Assembly (NCBI RefSeq): GCF_949987535.1
Contig: NW_026646029.1
Span: forward strand, 868,001-932,000
Source: Balaenoptera acutorostrata
Lineage: Eukaryota > Chordata > Mammalia > Artiodactyla > Balaenopteridae
DNA: 64,000 nucleotides
Reading direction: 5' to 3'
Positions 1-10,349 of the stretch are shown here, one piece after another. Each line of letters begins with the position of its first letter. The first letter of the stretch is position 1. The translations under genes were made by a program, and so were the position numbers. The notes below the pieces were generated by a model. The model saw only the letters and a list, made by a program, of their open reading frames with translations, did no database searches and was not told the origin of the DNA.

Positions 1-1757
1 CACTCATCGTGCTGCTACTAGCCTTATGAGGTTGATTTCATGGCTGAGTGATATTCCATTGTACATGAGGACCACAACTTCTTTATCCATTTTTCTCTTT
101 CCTAGGATATTTAAGGTGTAATGAAGTGGGGGTTCTTGTCAACAGAGCAGCCCTAAACTTTGGGGTGCCTGTGTCTTGCTGATTTTTAGTTTTCCCAATT
201 TATACGCCCATGAGTGGAAGTGCCCAATGCTCTCCAAGCTGTGTTTTTTAGATGTTTCAGGACACAACGTACACTTCTCCAGAGTGGCTGTTGGCAATTT
301 ACATCCCGCCCATCTGCGTAGCAAGGCTCCCATTTCTCCATGGCCGGTCCTGCATTACTGGTTTGGACACTTTTTTCCGCATGGCCCTTTTGCCCACTGG
401 GAAGCGAGACTTCTTTGTAGCGATGATTTGCCTTTCCAGGTTGCTTGGTTGGCCAAAAAGGGCGTATGCGTTTTTTCCTGAATATATTCAGGAAAAAACG
501 CATACGCCCTTTTGGGCCAAGGGCATCACTGTCGACGTTTTGCTGCTTTTCATGTGCTTTCAAGGCGATTCGAATCTACCTCCTGAAACCTGTGTCCTGC
601 AATTCTGCCTTGCTTTAAAATCCTCTTCGTTGCCTTCCCTCAATATATTTGTGGACGAGAGTTATCATTTATCACTCTGCGTGTGTGAATTGCAGTGACC
701 CTGAGTTCGGTATTTCAACTTGCTTTTTTGGGAGCTGCCGCAAAAGCGCAGGATTGCTTCAGGCCCTCTCCTGGTTCCGGAGGGCAGGCTGAGCCTGTGG
801 ATAATGCTTCTTCCTAATGGGAAAATAGAGTGGCCTGTGCCTGTCCCAACACCTAGAGCTAGTCTCTCTTTGGTTCCCCTTCTTCCCGTTCATTCTCAGG
901 ACAAATTGCAACCTGTACGGAACAGGAGGTTAAAGGTGCTAATGTTCCAAGTAGGGAGATTGGTAGTAAAGCAGCTGGAATGGCGAACTCAAGCACAAGG
1001 AAATGAGTAATGAGGTCCATTTTAGAAACCTTTCCCAATCACACGGTGTACCATCTTCTGGGTTTCTCATGCATGATTTCGATGTAGGAGGATGCCCTTG
1101 AACATGGAGATTTGGGACCCATGGGATGGTTACCACGCAGTATTACTTTAAAGGGTCTGCGTTGGCTCACCCAACCACAGCAAAGCTCTCAGCCCCAAGA
1201 GTGTCCACCCTTATGTCTCAATCAGCTGTGGGTCTAGGTATGGTCAATCCAGGTTGCATCACAGCCCCTGAATGAATTGTGTGAGAATTTCTCTTTATTT
1301 CACTGTCTTTGTTTCATGGGATTTTAAAAGTAATTTATTTTTATAATGGGGTTTAGCTGCTTTTCACTGCTGTGTTTATGCCGCTTTACACCGACTTGAC
1401 TCACTTACAGAGAGATATCAATACATAGGTTTGAAGATTCTTACTACTCAGATATATTCTTGTGCGGTGAATAGGTGGTGTTGAGTCCAGTTCACTGAGC
1501 AAGGAGTAGGTCTTGTCTATTACATATTGGGTTTATGGAGCGGTTTCTGACCTAATTTGAAACCCTTGTTTTATGCTTCACCCCACCTCACCTTTCCAGG
1601 TAAGCAGCCATAGTGTGTTTACTAAATGTGTGACTCTTTTCTGTTTTGTAATTCAGTTCAAGTGTAGCGGTTTTTACATTCCCTCTATAAGTGATATCTT
1701 ATGATAAGTGTCTTTTTCTGTGTGACTTATTTCACTTAGAATCGTCGTACCTAAATC
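1..1757 (+). repeat. Satellite monomer M1
   Basis: Phase reference for this annotation; it begins where the window begins, not at a natural boundary. Its palindrome (449-520) has one mismatch, a T-to-G change at 514. L1-derived sequence covers roughly r=1-620 and r=1,326-1,757. The stretch from about r=700 to r=1,300 is unrecognised. Confidence 0.88.
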
Positions 1758-3517
1758 CACTCATCATGCTGCTACTAACATTAGGACATTGATGTCATGC
1801 CTGAGTGATGTCCCATTTTACATAAGGACCACAATTTCTTTATCCATTTTTCGCTTTCCTGGGATGTTTAAGGTGTAGTGAAGTGGAGGTTCTCGTCAAC
1901 AGAGCAGCCCTAAACTTTGAGGTGCCTGTGTGTTGCTGATTTTTAGTTTTCCCAATTTATACACCCATGAGAGGAAGTGCCCTATGCTCTCTAAGCTGTG
2001 TTTTTTAGATGTTTTAGGACACACCGTACACTTCTCCAGAGCGGCTGTTGGCAATTTACATCCCGCCCATCAGCGTAGCAAGGCTCCCATTTCTCCATGG
2101 CCTGTCCTGCATTTCTGGTTTTGAAACTTTTTTCAGCATGGCCATTTTGATCTATGGAAAGCGAGACTTCTTTTTAGCGCTGATTTGCCTTTCCAGGTTG
2201 CTTGGTTGGCCAAAAAGGGCGTATGCGTTTTTTCCTGAATATATTCAGGAAAAAACGCATACGCCCTTTTTGGCCAAGGGCATCACTGTCGACGTTTTGC
2301 CGCTTTTCATGTGCTTTCAAGGCGATTCGAATCTACCTCCTGAAATCTGTTTCCTGCAATTCTGCCTTGCTTTCATATCCTCTTCTTTGCCTTCCCTCAA
2401 TATATTTGTGGACGAGAGTTATCATTTATAACTCTGCAGCTTTGGGAATTGCAGTGCCCCTGAGCTCCATTTTTCAAGTCGCTTTTTTGGGAGCTGGCCG
2501 CAAAAGTGCAGGATTGCTTCAGGCCCTCTTCTGGTTCCGTGGGCCAGGCTGAGCCTGTGGTTAATTCTTCTTCCTGATGGGAAAATAGAGTGACCTGTGC
2601 CTGTCCCAACACCTAGAGCTAGTCTCTCATTGGTTCCCCTTCTTCCCGTTCATCGTCAGGACAATTTGCAACCTGTACGGAACAGGAGCTTAAAGGTGCT
2701 GATTCTCCAAGGAGGGAGATGGCTAGTAAAGCGGCTGGAATGGCGAACCCGAGCACAAGGAGATGAGAAATGAGGTGAGTTTTAGAAACCTTTCCCGATC
2801 ACATGGTGTACAATCTTCTGGGTTTCTCATGCATGTTTTTGACGTAGGAAGATGCCCTTGAACCTGGAGATTTGGGACCCATGGGATGGGTACCATGCAG
2901 TATTACTTTAAAGGGTCTGCGTTGGCTCACCCAACCTCACCAAACCTCTCAGCCCCAAGAGTGTCCACCCTTATGTCTCAATCAGCTGTGGGTCTAGATA
3001 TGGTCAATCCAGGTTGCATCACAGCCCCTGAACGAATTGTGTAAGAATTTCTCTCTCTTTCACTGTCTTTGTTTCGCGGGTTTTGAAAAGTCATTTATTT
3101 TTATAATGGGGTTTAGCTGCTTTTCACGGCTGTGTTTAGGCCGCTTTACACCCCCTTGACTCACTTACAGAGAGATATCAAAACATAGGTTTGAATATTC
3201 TTACTACTCAGATATATTCTTGTGTGGTGAATAGTGGGTGTTGAGTCCAGTTCGCTGAGCAAGGAGTAGGTCTTGTCTATTACATATTGGGTTTATGGAA
3301 CGGTATCTGAGCTAATTTGAAACCCTTGTTTTATGCATCACCCCACTTCACCTTTCCCGTTCAGCAGTCATAGTGTGTTTTCTACATGTGTGACTCTGTT
3401 CTGTTTTGTAATTCAGTTCAAGTGTAACGGTTTTTACATTCCCTCTATAAGTGACATCTCATGATAAGTGACTTTTTCTGTGTGACTTATTTCACTTAGA
3501 ATCGTCGTACCTAAATC
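1758..3517 (+). repeat. Satellite monomer M2
   Basis: 1,760 bp. Carries a perfect 72-bp palindrome at 2,206-2,277. Several private substitutions near r=340-420, for example around 2,120-2,175, set it apart from the right-hand array. Confidence 0.88.
2206..2277. repeat. 72-bp perfect palindrome (representative copy)
   Basis: Two 36-bp arms meet without a spacer between 2,241 and 2,242; every base pairs with its mirror. Each arm has an A5 and a T6 run around a GGGCGTATGCG core, and the centre is GAATATATTC. It recurs at r of about 449-520 in every monomer that includes that phase. Perfect copies are in M2, M7, M8, M19, M21, M22, M24 and M26. As single-stranded DNA or RNA it could fold into one long stem with a minimal loop. 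Confidence 0.97.
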
Positions 3518-4625
3518 CATTCATCATGCTGCTACTAGCCTTATGACATTGATTTCATGCCTGAGTGATATTCCATTGTACATAATTACCACAAATTCTT
3601 TATCCATTTTTCTCATTCCTGGGATATTTAAGATGTACCAAAATGGAGTTTCTTATAACCAGAGCAGCCCTAAGCTTTGGGTTGCCTGTGTCTTTTTGAT
3701 TTTTAGATTTCCTAATTTATACGCCCATGAGTGGAAGTGCCCCATTCTGTCTAGCTGTGTTTTTTAGATGTTTTAGGAAACACCATACCCTTCTCCAGAG
3801 TCGCCATTGTAATTTACATCCCACCCATCAGTGTAACAAGGCTCCCTTTCCTCCTTGGCCTCTCCTGCATTTCTTGTTTTTACACTTGTTTAGGAAGTTC
3901 CTTTTGACCAATGGGAAGTGAGACTTCTTTGTAGTGCTGATTTGCATTTCCGGCTTGCTTGGTTGGCCAAAAAGGGCCTATGCGTTTTTTTCTGAGTTTA
4001 TTCAGGAAAAAACGCATACGCCCTTTTTGGCCAAGTGCATCCTTGTCAACGTTTGGCCGCTTTTCATGTGCTTTAGTGGCTATTCGAATCTAACTCCTGA
4101 AATTTGTTTCCTGCAATTCTGCCTTGCTTTCCAATCCTTTTCGTTGCCTTCCCTCAATATAGTTTTGGACGATAGTTATAATTTAAAACTCTGCAGGTTT
4201 GTGAATTGCAGTGCCCCTGAGCTCCATTTTTCAACTCGCTTTTTGGGAGCTTCCCGCAGAGGCGCTGGTTTGCTTCTGGCCCTACTCTGGTTCTCAGTGG
4301 CAGGTTAAGCCTTTGCTTAATTCTTCTTCCTGATTGGAAATTAGAGTGACTTGTGCCTGTTAGGGCATCTAGGGCTTGGCTCTCCTTATTTCTCCTCCTT
4401 CCCCTTCTTCCTTTGGACAAATTCCAAATTCTGTGCAACTGGATGTTGAAGGTGCTGACATCCTCAAGTGGGGAGATTTTTAGGAAAAAGGCTGGAGGGG
4501 TGAATCCAACAACCAGGACATTAGGAGTTTTGGTTCCTTTTCCAAAATCTTCCTGATCCAACCGTGTTCCATCTTCTGGGTGTCACAGGCATGTTTTAGC
4601 TGTAGGAAAGGTCCCTTGTATGTAA
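3518..4625 (+). repeat. Satellite monomer M3, partial and diverged
   Basis: Follows the monomer only to about r=1,107, then runs without an obvious junction into sequence that other monomers lack. It is the most diverged copy in the window, with many substitutions and small indels throughout. Its palindrome (3,963-4,034) carries four changes, at 3,978, 3,991, 3,996 and 3,998, all in the left arm. It could be the decayed natural end of an array or a copy split by the island. Confidence 0.8.
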
Positions 4626-4799
4626 GGAGAACACCAGGGATTTTTCCAAATCAGTGTCTCCCCGATCTCCAATCTGGGGAATTTTTAAGCTACTGGTACA
4701 TGTGTGTTCATTAAGGGACTTGGGCCGTAGGCAGAGTCCGAACTTTAGATGATTGAAGTCTTCAGGTTCAGAAACGCTCACCATCGGCCTCCTTTAGTT
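4626..4799. other. Unrecognised flank joining M3 to the island
   Basis: No similarity to the monomer phase that should follow (r=1,108 onward) and no gene is visible. There is no poly(A) tail, direct repeat or sharp composition change at the border. It may be the continuation of the ancestral sequence from which the non-L1 part of the monomer was taken. Confidence 0.35.
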
Positions 4800-5012
4800 T
4801 CCATTTTATCTGTAGTTGATAGATGATGTTGATATAGATATCTATTGTTTTTCAGATTATTTCCCCTTAGGGGTCCTTAAAAATATTGAGTATAGTTCCC
4901 TGTGCTATACAGTAGTTCCTTGTTGATGATATATTTTATACATAGCAGTGTGTATATGTTAATCCAAAACTGTTAATTTATCCCTCCTCCCACCTTTCCC
5001 CTTTGGTAATAA
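4800..5012 (-). mobile_element. L1 3'-UTR fragment
   Basis: Matches the 3' untranslated region of cetartiodactyl-type L1 elements as I know it, read in antisense, notably around 4,895-5,000. No ORF2 sequence is attached and there is no clear poly(A) tail. It is a useful in-window comparator because satellite phase r of about 1,463-1,600 aligns with it. Confidence 0.65.
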
Positions 5013-5337
5013 AAAAATATAAGATTTTATACTTCTCAGAAATCTAGGAGCTGAAAGAGAGGTATCATGTTCAATGGAAAAATCATTCAAAACAAGGTTG
5101 AAACTTCAACCAAGATTATTAGATGTACATCCTTGGAAAGAAATCACTGCATTTCTCTACTGTTGACCTGACAAATAAGACAAACCCCTCCACTGAACTT
5201 GCTTATAATAAAGTGATGGAAATATCAAATGGAAGTGTTAGAAACATCTTATTTTACACGAGCCTTATACACTGCTCTATGTTAATTACAGTTTGGCTCA
5301 CACATCTGTTCATTGAAGTTACAATGTTCTCAAATTC
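5013..5337. other. AT-rich interval, nothing recognised
   Basis: AT-rich sequence between the L1 scrap and the LTR-like end of the retroviral remnant. The open frames here are short and show no recognisable motif. Confidence 0.5.
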
Positions 5338-5770
5338 TGTTACTGATCCTGCAGAGTGGGCCCCAACAAGGGTCTCCCTGCCCAGTGTCACTGGAGCCAA
5401 CAGATCGAGACTGACTTTGGTTCAGAAGCAAAGGAAAACTTTATATTTTGATCAGAGAATGGAGAGGTGAGATTGTGTGCTCCCCTGCGGGTTGTGGGCC
5501 GGGCTGCTGTGTAGGGATCCTGTCAGCATCAGCGGGAGGGAGGGGGCGGAGCTCTCGAGGGCCGGGTTGGCTGGAGCTCAGGCTCTATGTCGCAGAGTCT
5601 GCACGGGGCCCCACGAGCTGAGGTGTCGGCCCAGCCATTTTGCACTAGGAAATCGGGTCTGAAGTGCCGGGTGTGGGACCTCTGCATGTGGAAACCTAGG
5701 AGCAAGTGAAATTAGACAAAGTACAAAGGACAAAATGGTTAGACTTTATTTTATTGCCCAGATTCTTTTT
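5338..5770 (-). repeat. LTR-like segment of the retroviral remnant
   Basis: On the minus strand it ends in CA at 5,338, as LTRs do, and has polyadenylation-like A/T motifs near 5,744-5,756 and 5,441-5,447. A GC-rich body lies between them. The inner boundary is not defined, no second LTR is present for comparison, and no target-site duplication was found. Confidence 0.45.
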
Positions 5771-6119
5771 TATCTCCCAGGAATTTTTAATGGGCTTTGC
5801 CAGTGACAAAGCCCTCCTCTGCCTTTTGTCCCATTCCTCATTCGTGGGGCGCTGAGGGTGCAGACACCTCTTCTGTAAATGCTTCGTGCTGAGTTGGGTG
5901 TCGTCATACCTGGGGGGAGGGGCAGGACTTCTCTCCAGCAGCCTCCAGGTGAGGTTGATTGTCCCCAGGCCTCCTCCCTCACTGCTCGTCTGCCTGAGCA
6001 CCAGCATTGGAAGTTTCATAGATTCTAATGACCTTTAAGGGTCCAGGAAAGAGATGTTCAGAGACGTTGCGGGGGGGGGGGCGGTTTTACCCTGCTCCAC
6101 ATTGGTTCGACCCCCTTAG

Positions 6120-6560
6120 GCTGACGGTTTCTGCCAGCCTAGATGCTCTGACCAGTAGTCTGCGCTTTCTTCAGTTAGGCCACTGAATTAACGTACAAAC
6201 AGCACCAGGTGTCAGAGCCCTGCTTGCTCAACTCCCAGACAGTCCAGGGCTGGTGGTGATCCAGGACCATGATGGCCACTCAGTCCACGGCCTTTTGAAG
6301 TAGCCAGGAGTACAGCCGGTCTCATTGGCCTCCGTCACCGCGGTGTCTGTAGGCTTTTCTATGGTGGCAGCATTATTTACGGTTCCCCTGCCAAGTTTGT
6401 TAGCTCCTCTCTGGGTGCAGTAAGTCCTGTAAGCAATAGTCTGCTCTTTTGGGGCACACTCTTGTTGTTTTCTGAGAGAAGCTCCAGGTCAAGTGATGGT
6501 CACACGAGTCGTCATGGGGGCCCATTGCCCCCAGTTGTCTCTCTGGAGGTTGGTGTTGGA
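6120..6560 (-). pseudogene. env: Possible retroviral env transmembrane remnant
   Basis: Conceptual minus-strand reading gives a cysteine-pair segment and flanking residues that loosely recall the CX6CC region of gammaretroviral transmembrane subunits. Several stops and frame changes break it. No surface-subunit sequence precedes it. The call rests mainly on position between pol and an LTR-like end and is tentative. Confidence 0.35.
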
Positions 6561-6569
6561 CGGCCTCCT

Positions 6570-7540
6570 CACTCGAGATCATTGTGCCCACGGAGCAATC
6601 CCTGCAACTTCAGGGCATGGTGGGTGGTTAGGATCACCAAGTGGCGTCCTTTACCCTTAGGAGGGACCTGGCCTTGCGGGCTGCTGATTTCCAGGTTTTT
6701 AGATACCCCCAGTATCCTGGTCGGAGGTGGTGGCTGGCCAATGCCTGGAGGGCATTCTTGCATTGTTCCATTTCAAGTGGTCCCAGTTTTTGCACCAATA
6801 CTCCAAGGGTGATTCACCTTGGACCAGGAATGTAAAGGTCAAAGGGTTTAGCTAACTTAGGGAGGTCCAGGGCAAGGGTCTGAATTGACTGCACTTTCCC
6901 TTCTTGAAAGGCCGCTTCTGGATTCTATTCAAAAGGATCATCATCTTTTCCTTTCAGTGTTTCATATAGAGGCCCAGCTATTAGATTGTAGTTAGGGATC
7001 CAGATGCAGCAAACCCCGGTCTCCCCAGGAACCCCTAAGCTGTCTTCTAGATTCAGGAAAGGTGAGGCAGCAAATGGCTTCTTCCCTTTCCTGGGGTGGG
7101 CTTCTCCGACCTTCTGTGTGAATGAAACCCAGGAAGGTCACCTTAGTTTGTGATATTTGAGCCTTTTTCTTGGACACCTTCTATCTTTTATTGGCTAGGT
7201 AGTTCAGAGGCCTCCTTAGTCGGGCTGGTGATCAGAATGTCATCTGCATATTGAAGGAGGGTTTCCTTCTCCAGAGGTAGATCTTTTAGGTCTTTAGCTA
7301 ACGTTTCCCAAAAGATGGCGTGGGGATTTTTGAACCCCTGGGGCAGGACGGCCCAGCAGCATTGTTTTTGTTGTATGTTGAGTCCTGCCACTCACAGCCA
7401 AAATTTTTTGTGACTCTGGGACTAATGGAATACAGAAGAAGGCACCATTGAAGTCTCATACAGAATATCATGTCCTGGTGGATGGTAGAATGACCAGCAT
7501 GGTGTAGGAATTTGGAACTACTAGATGTATATCCTCTGTG
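6570..7540 (-). pseudogene. pol: Endogenous retroviral pol pseudogene (RT to start of RNase H)
   Basis: Minus-strand fragments match the reverse transcriptase of gammaretroviruses in order. A region near 7,400-7,540 contains the first catalytic-aspartate motif (residues DFNGAFF). The fragment at 7,188-7,391 carries the active-site motif YADDILI, after an LPQGFKN motif. The fragment at 6,992-7,177 matches the thumb and connection. Sequence at 6,570-6,900 resembles the connection and start of RNase H. Stops or frameshifts separate these pieces. Family RTs have a continuous pol of well over 1,000 residues; integrase is absent here. It cannot encode an active enzyme. Confidence 0.8.
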
Positions 7541-7569
7541 GCTTCACTGACTGTCCTGGCGTCCTCTAC

Positions 7570-7720
7570 CAGGTACCCAGCAGCCCACGGTGCTCTTGTG
7601 GTCAGGCCCCTCCCAGGATATGGAGCTCACCTGGGCAGGTACCCAGCAGCCCACGGGGCTCTCATGGGCAGGCCCCTCCCTGGATATGGAGCCCTCCTGG
7701 ACAGGTACCCTGGCAGGGCT
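7570..7720 (+). repeat. 66-bp minisatellite, about 2.3 copies
   Basis: The string CAGGTACCC starts at 7,570, 7,636 and 7,702, an exact 66-bp spacing. The first two units are full length and differ at a few positions; the third decays after about 20 bp. It is GC-rich and sits immediately beyond the point where recognisable retroviral pol ends. Confidence 0.85.
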
Positions 7721-8867
7721 GGGCACACAGGAACCGTGCACATAGCCCTAATTGCAGAGCACCCCCAGCACAACTGTAGCTCAGAGCTGACACAGAGCAC
7801 CTCAGAGCAGAGCTTGAACTAACAAACAGCAGCTCCAACAGGTCTGTGACCCTAGGCTTCACTCTGTGCAGCCTCCCTCTGCCTGGTCTTCCAGGGGCTT
7901 CCACTGTAGCCGGGGCACCAAGCCTCTGTCTCCACCCACCACCCCTCCTCTCCCTGACTCCTGGGTTCCTCTCATTAGCAGAGGGTCTTCTTGAAGTTGT
8001 CTCCCACTCATGGACCAGATAAAATGATTAGAAAACAAGCCAGGGCTGCCGCCCCTTATCTATCCTGACTCTCGGGACCCTACACCTGTTCCTTGGATCT
8101 GGCCGGTGCAGCAAGGCCCATTTTCTGCAACTCTGAGCCCCTGAGGGGCGAGGATTGGCTGACCTGGGCAGCCTGACACGGCCGGCCAGCCCTTCCCAGG
8201 TGTGCCTGGGTTGAGGTCAATATAAACACCCCTCCAGGCAGCAAAAGCCTCTGCAGCTGTGCCTGACGCCATATTCTCTGCCCCGTCAGCAGTCTCGGGG
8301 TTGGGATGGTGGGAGGGAGTAGGGCCCACGGCTCTATGAGTGGCCCAGTGTGACTGGGGCTCTGCTGGACTTCCTGCAGGAGTTGCCGGGCTGCCACCTG
8401 CTAAAGAAGAGGATGTGTCACCCATACTTGCTGCTGGAATTTCTCCCCGGGCAGAGGTGAGGAAGGAAAAAAGCAGTGGGGGCCGGGACAGGAGGGGTAC
8501 CTCAGGCAGGGAAATGGAAAGCTTCCAGACGAGTGCCCGAGGCCAGGACCATCCTGGCTGGCCTGCAGGCACCAAGTCGGCCTGCGTGTCCAAGCCCCTT
8601 CCTCTAGCTTTTAAAGTCTTTGCACACATTCAGGTGTTTTACCTGGGAAGGGTGGGAAAAGTTCAGCAGCAAATGGCCTGGGGCTCAGCTCACATTTAAT
8701 CAGAGACGCCTCCTCACGGTCCCCCAGCTTTGCAATGAGGACGCTCCTTGTGTTGGAGCTGCTGGCTGCATGGGAAATGATTCCCCACCTCTGACCAACT
8801 TCAGAATTGTTTACCACTGGAGCAAGTGCCCTGATAGGGTTTTCCTCTGTATGACCAGTCGGTTCTG
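7721..8867. other. GC-rich unrecognised sequence
   Basis: No transposon, RNA gene or known domain recognised. The longest open frame is 189 codons on the minus strand (8,060-8,629), overlapped by others. Its composition (rich in Gly, Ala, Pro, Ser) is that of chance frames in GC-rich DNA, and I see no domain. It could be unique sequence captured between mobile elements or retroviral sequence too decayed to read. Confidence 0.5.
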
Positions 8868-8995
8868 TTTTTTTTTTTTTTTCTTTTTTGGTTCAAGGTA
8901 AGTTTTATTCCTCTTTTTGTATTTATGGATATAAGCATGGAAATAATTCATTCATATAAATACGTCTATGGGAAGGACAGAACTTTTTTTCTGTT
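8868..8995 (-). other. T-rich tract (possible retroposon tail) and AT-rich flank
   Basis: A T run at 8,868-8,889, broken by a single C, is what the poly(A) tail of a minus-strand retroposon would look like. About 100 bp of AT-rich sequence then separates it from the recognisable L1 3' end, so it may belong to that L1 or to a small unrecognised insertion. Confidence 0.4.
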
Positions 8996-10349
8996 TTATT
9001 TTTTTAAGTATTAATTATTTTTTTAATTTTTGAATTTATTTTATTCATTTTTTTATACAGCAGGTTCTTATTGGTTATCTATTTTATACATATAAGTGTA
9101 TATATGTCAATCCCAGGCTCGCAATTCATCCCACCACCACCACCCTGCCACTTTCCCCCCTTGGTGTCCATACATTTGTTCTCTACATCTGTGTCTCTAT
9201 TTCTGCCTTGCAAACCGGTTCATCTGTACCATTTTTCTAGGTTCCACATGTATGCGTTAATATACGATATTTGTTTTTCTCTTTCTGACTAACTTCACTC
9301 TGTATGACAGTCTCTAGATCTATCCACGTCTCTACAAATGACTCAATTTCATTCCTTTTTATGGCTGAGAAATATTGCATTTTATATATGTAGCACATCT
9401 TTTCCGTTCGTCTGTCTATGGGCATTTAGGTTGCTTCCATGACCTGGCTATTGTAAATAGTGCTGCAGTGAACATTGTGGTGAATATGTCTTTTTGAATT
9501 ATGGTTTTCTCTGGGTATATGGCCAGTAGTGGGATTGCTGGGTCATATGGTAATTCTATTTTTAGTTTTTTAAGGAACCTCCATACTGTTCTCCATAGTG
9601 ACTGTATCAACTTACATTCCCACAAATAGTGTAAGAGGGTTCCCTTTTCTCCACACCCTCTCCAGCATTTGTTGTTTGTAGATTTTCTGATGGTGCCCAT
9701 TCTAACTCGTGTGAGGTGATACCTCATTGTAGTTTTGGTTTATATTTCCCTAATAATTAGTGATGTTGAGCAGCTTTTCATGTGCTTCTTGGTCATCTGT
9801 ATGTCTTCTTGGGACAAATGTCTATTTACGTCATCTGCCCATTTTTGGATTGGGTTGTTTGTTTTTTTACTGTTGAGCTACATGAGCTGTTTATATACAT
9901 TGGAGATTAATCCTTTGTCCATTGATTCGTTTGCAAATATTTTCTCCCATTCTGAGGGTTGTCTTTTCGTCTTGTTTGTAGTTTCCTTTGCTTTGCAAAA
10001 GCTTTTAGGTTTCCTTTGCTCCCATTTGTTTATTTTTGTTTTTTATTCCATTACTCTAGGAGGTGGATCAAAAAAGACCTTGCTGTGATTTATGTCAAAG
10101 AGTATTCTTCCTATGTTTTCCTCTAAGAGTTCTATAGTGCCCGGTCTTACATTTTGGTCTCTAATGCATTTTGAGTTTATTTTTTGTGTATGGTGTTAGG
10201 GAGTGTTCTAATTTCATTCTTTTACATGTAGCTGTCCATTTTTCCCAGCACCACTTATTGAAGAGACTGTCTTTTCTCCATTGTATATCCTTGCTTCCTT
10301 TGTCATAGATTAGTGGGTCATAGGTGTGTAGGTTTATCTCTGGGCTTTC
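8996..10349 (-). mobile_element. 5'-truncated L1 (3' UTR and ORF2 C-terminal part)
   Basis: Antisense L1: a T/A-rich tail near 8,996-9,060, then 3' UTR, then the C-terminal part of ORF2. The minus-strand frame at 9,416-9,727 has the typical L1 ORF2 C-terminal residues (a [17 protein letters not shown] run and PYDPAIPLL). The reading frame is broken before and after this. It stops at 10,349, exactly where the T-rich tail of the next L1 begins. The missing upstream part is not found on the far side of that element, so this copy appears truncated rather than split. Confidence 0.88.

Larger units (their letters stand above)
1..4625 (+). repeat. Common cetacean-type 1,760-bp satellite, left block (M1-M3)
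   Basis: Two full monomers and a third that ends at about r=1,107. The same landmarks recur at a spacing of 1,758-1,760 bp, for example the palindrome at 449, 2,206 and 3,963. M1 and M2 are close to the right-hand array, while M3, next to the island, is visibly more diverged. The monomer length and its L1-derived portion match what I know of the common cetacean satellite; this identification rests on recognition, not a database search. The right boundary is approximate because similarity fades rather than stopping at a clean junction. Confidence 0.88.
5338..7550 (-). mobile_element. Class I endogenous retrovirus remnant (gammaretrovirus-like)
   Basis: Read on the minus strand, the order is reverse transcriptase, connection and start of RNase H, a possible envelope transmembrane remnant, then an LTR-like segment. 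This is retroviral order with large losses. No gag, protease, integrase or envelope surface region is recognisable, and only one LTR-like end is present. Frames are broken repeatedly by stops and shifts, so it is an old, non-functional copy. The pol part resembles gammaretroviral pol as I know it; the LTR and env assignments are weaker. Confidence 0.75.

Noticed and set aside
449..520. Rho-independent terminator suggested by the stem and T runs
   Set aside because: The host is a mammal, and the T runs are inside the palindrome arms rather than after a short GC stem.
5338..5360. tRNA-primer-binding-like sequence next to the LTR-like end
   Set aside because: A TGGGG run near 5,360 on the minus strand lies inside, not outside, the proposed LTR and matches the family consensus only over a few bases.
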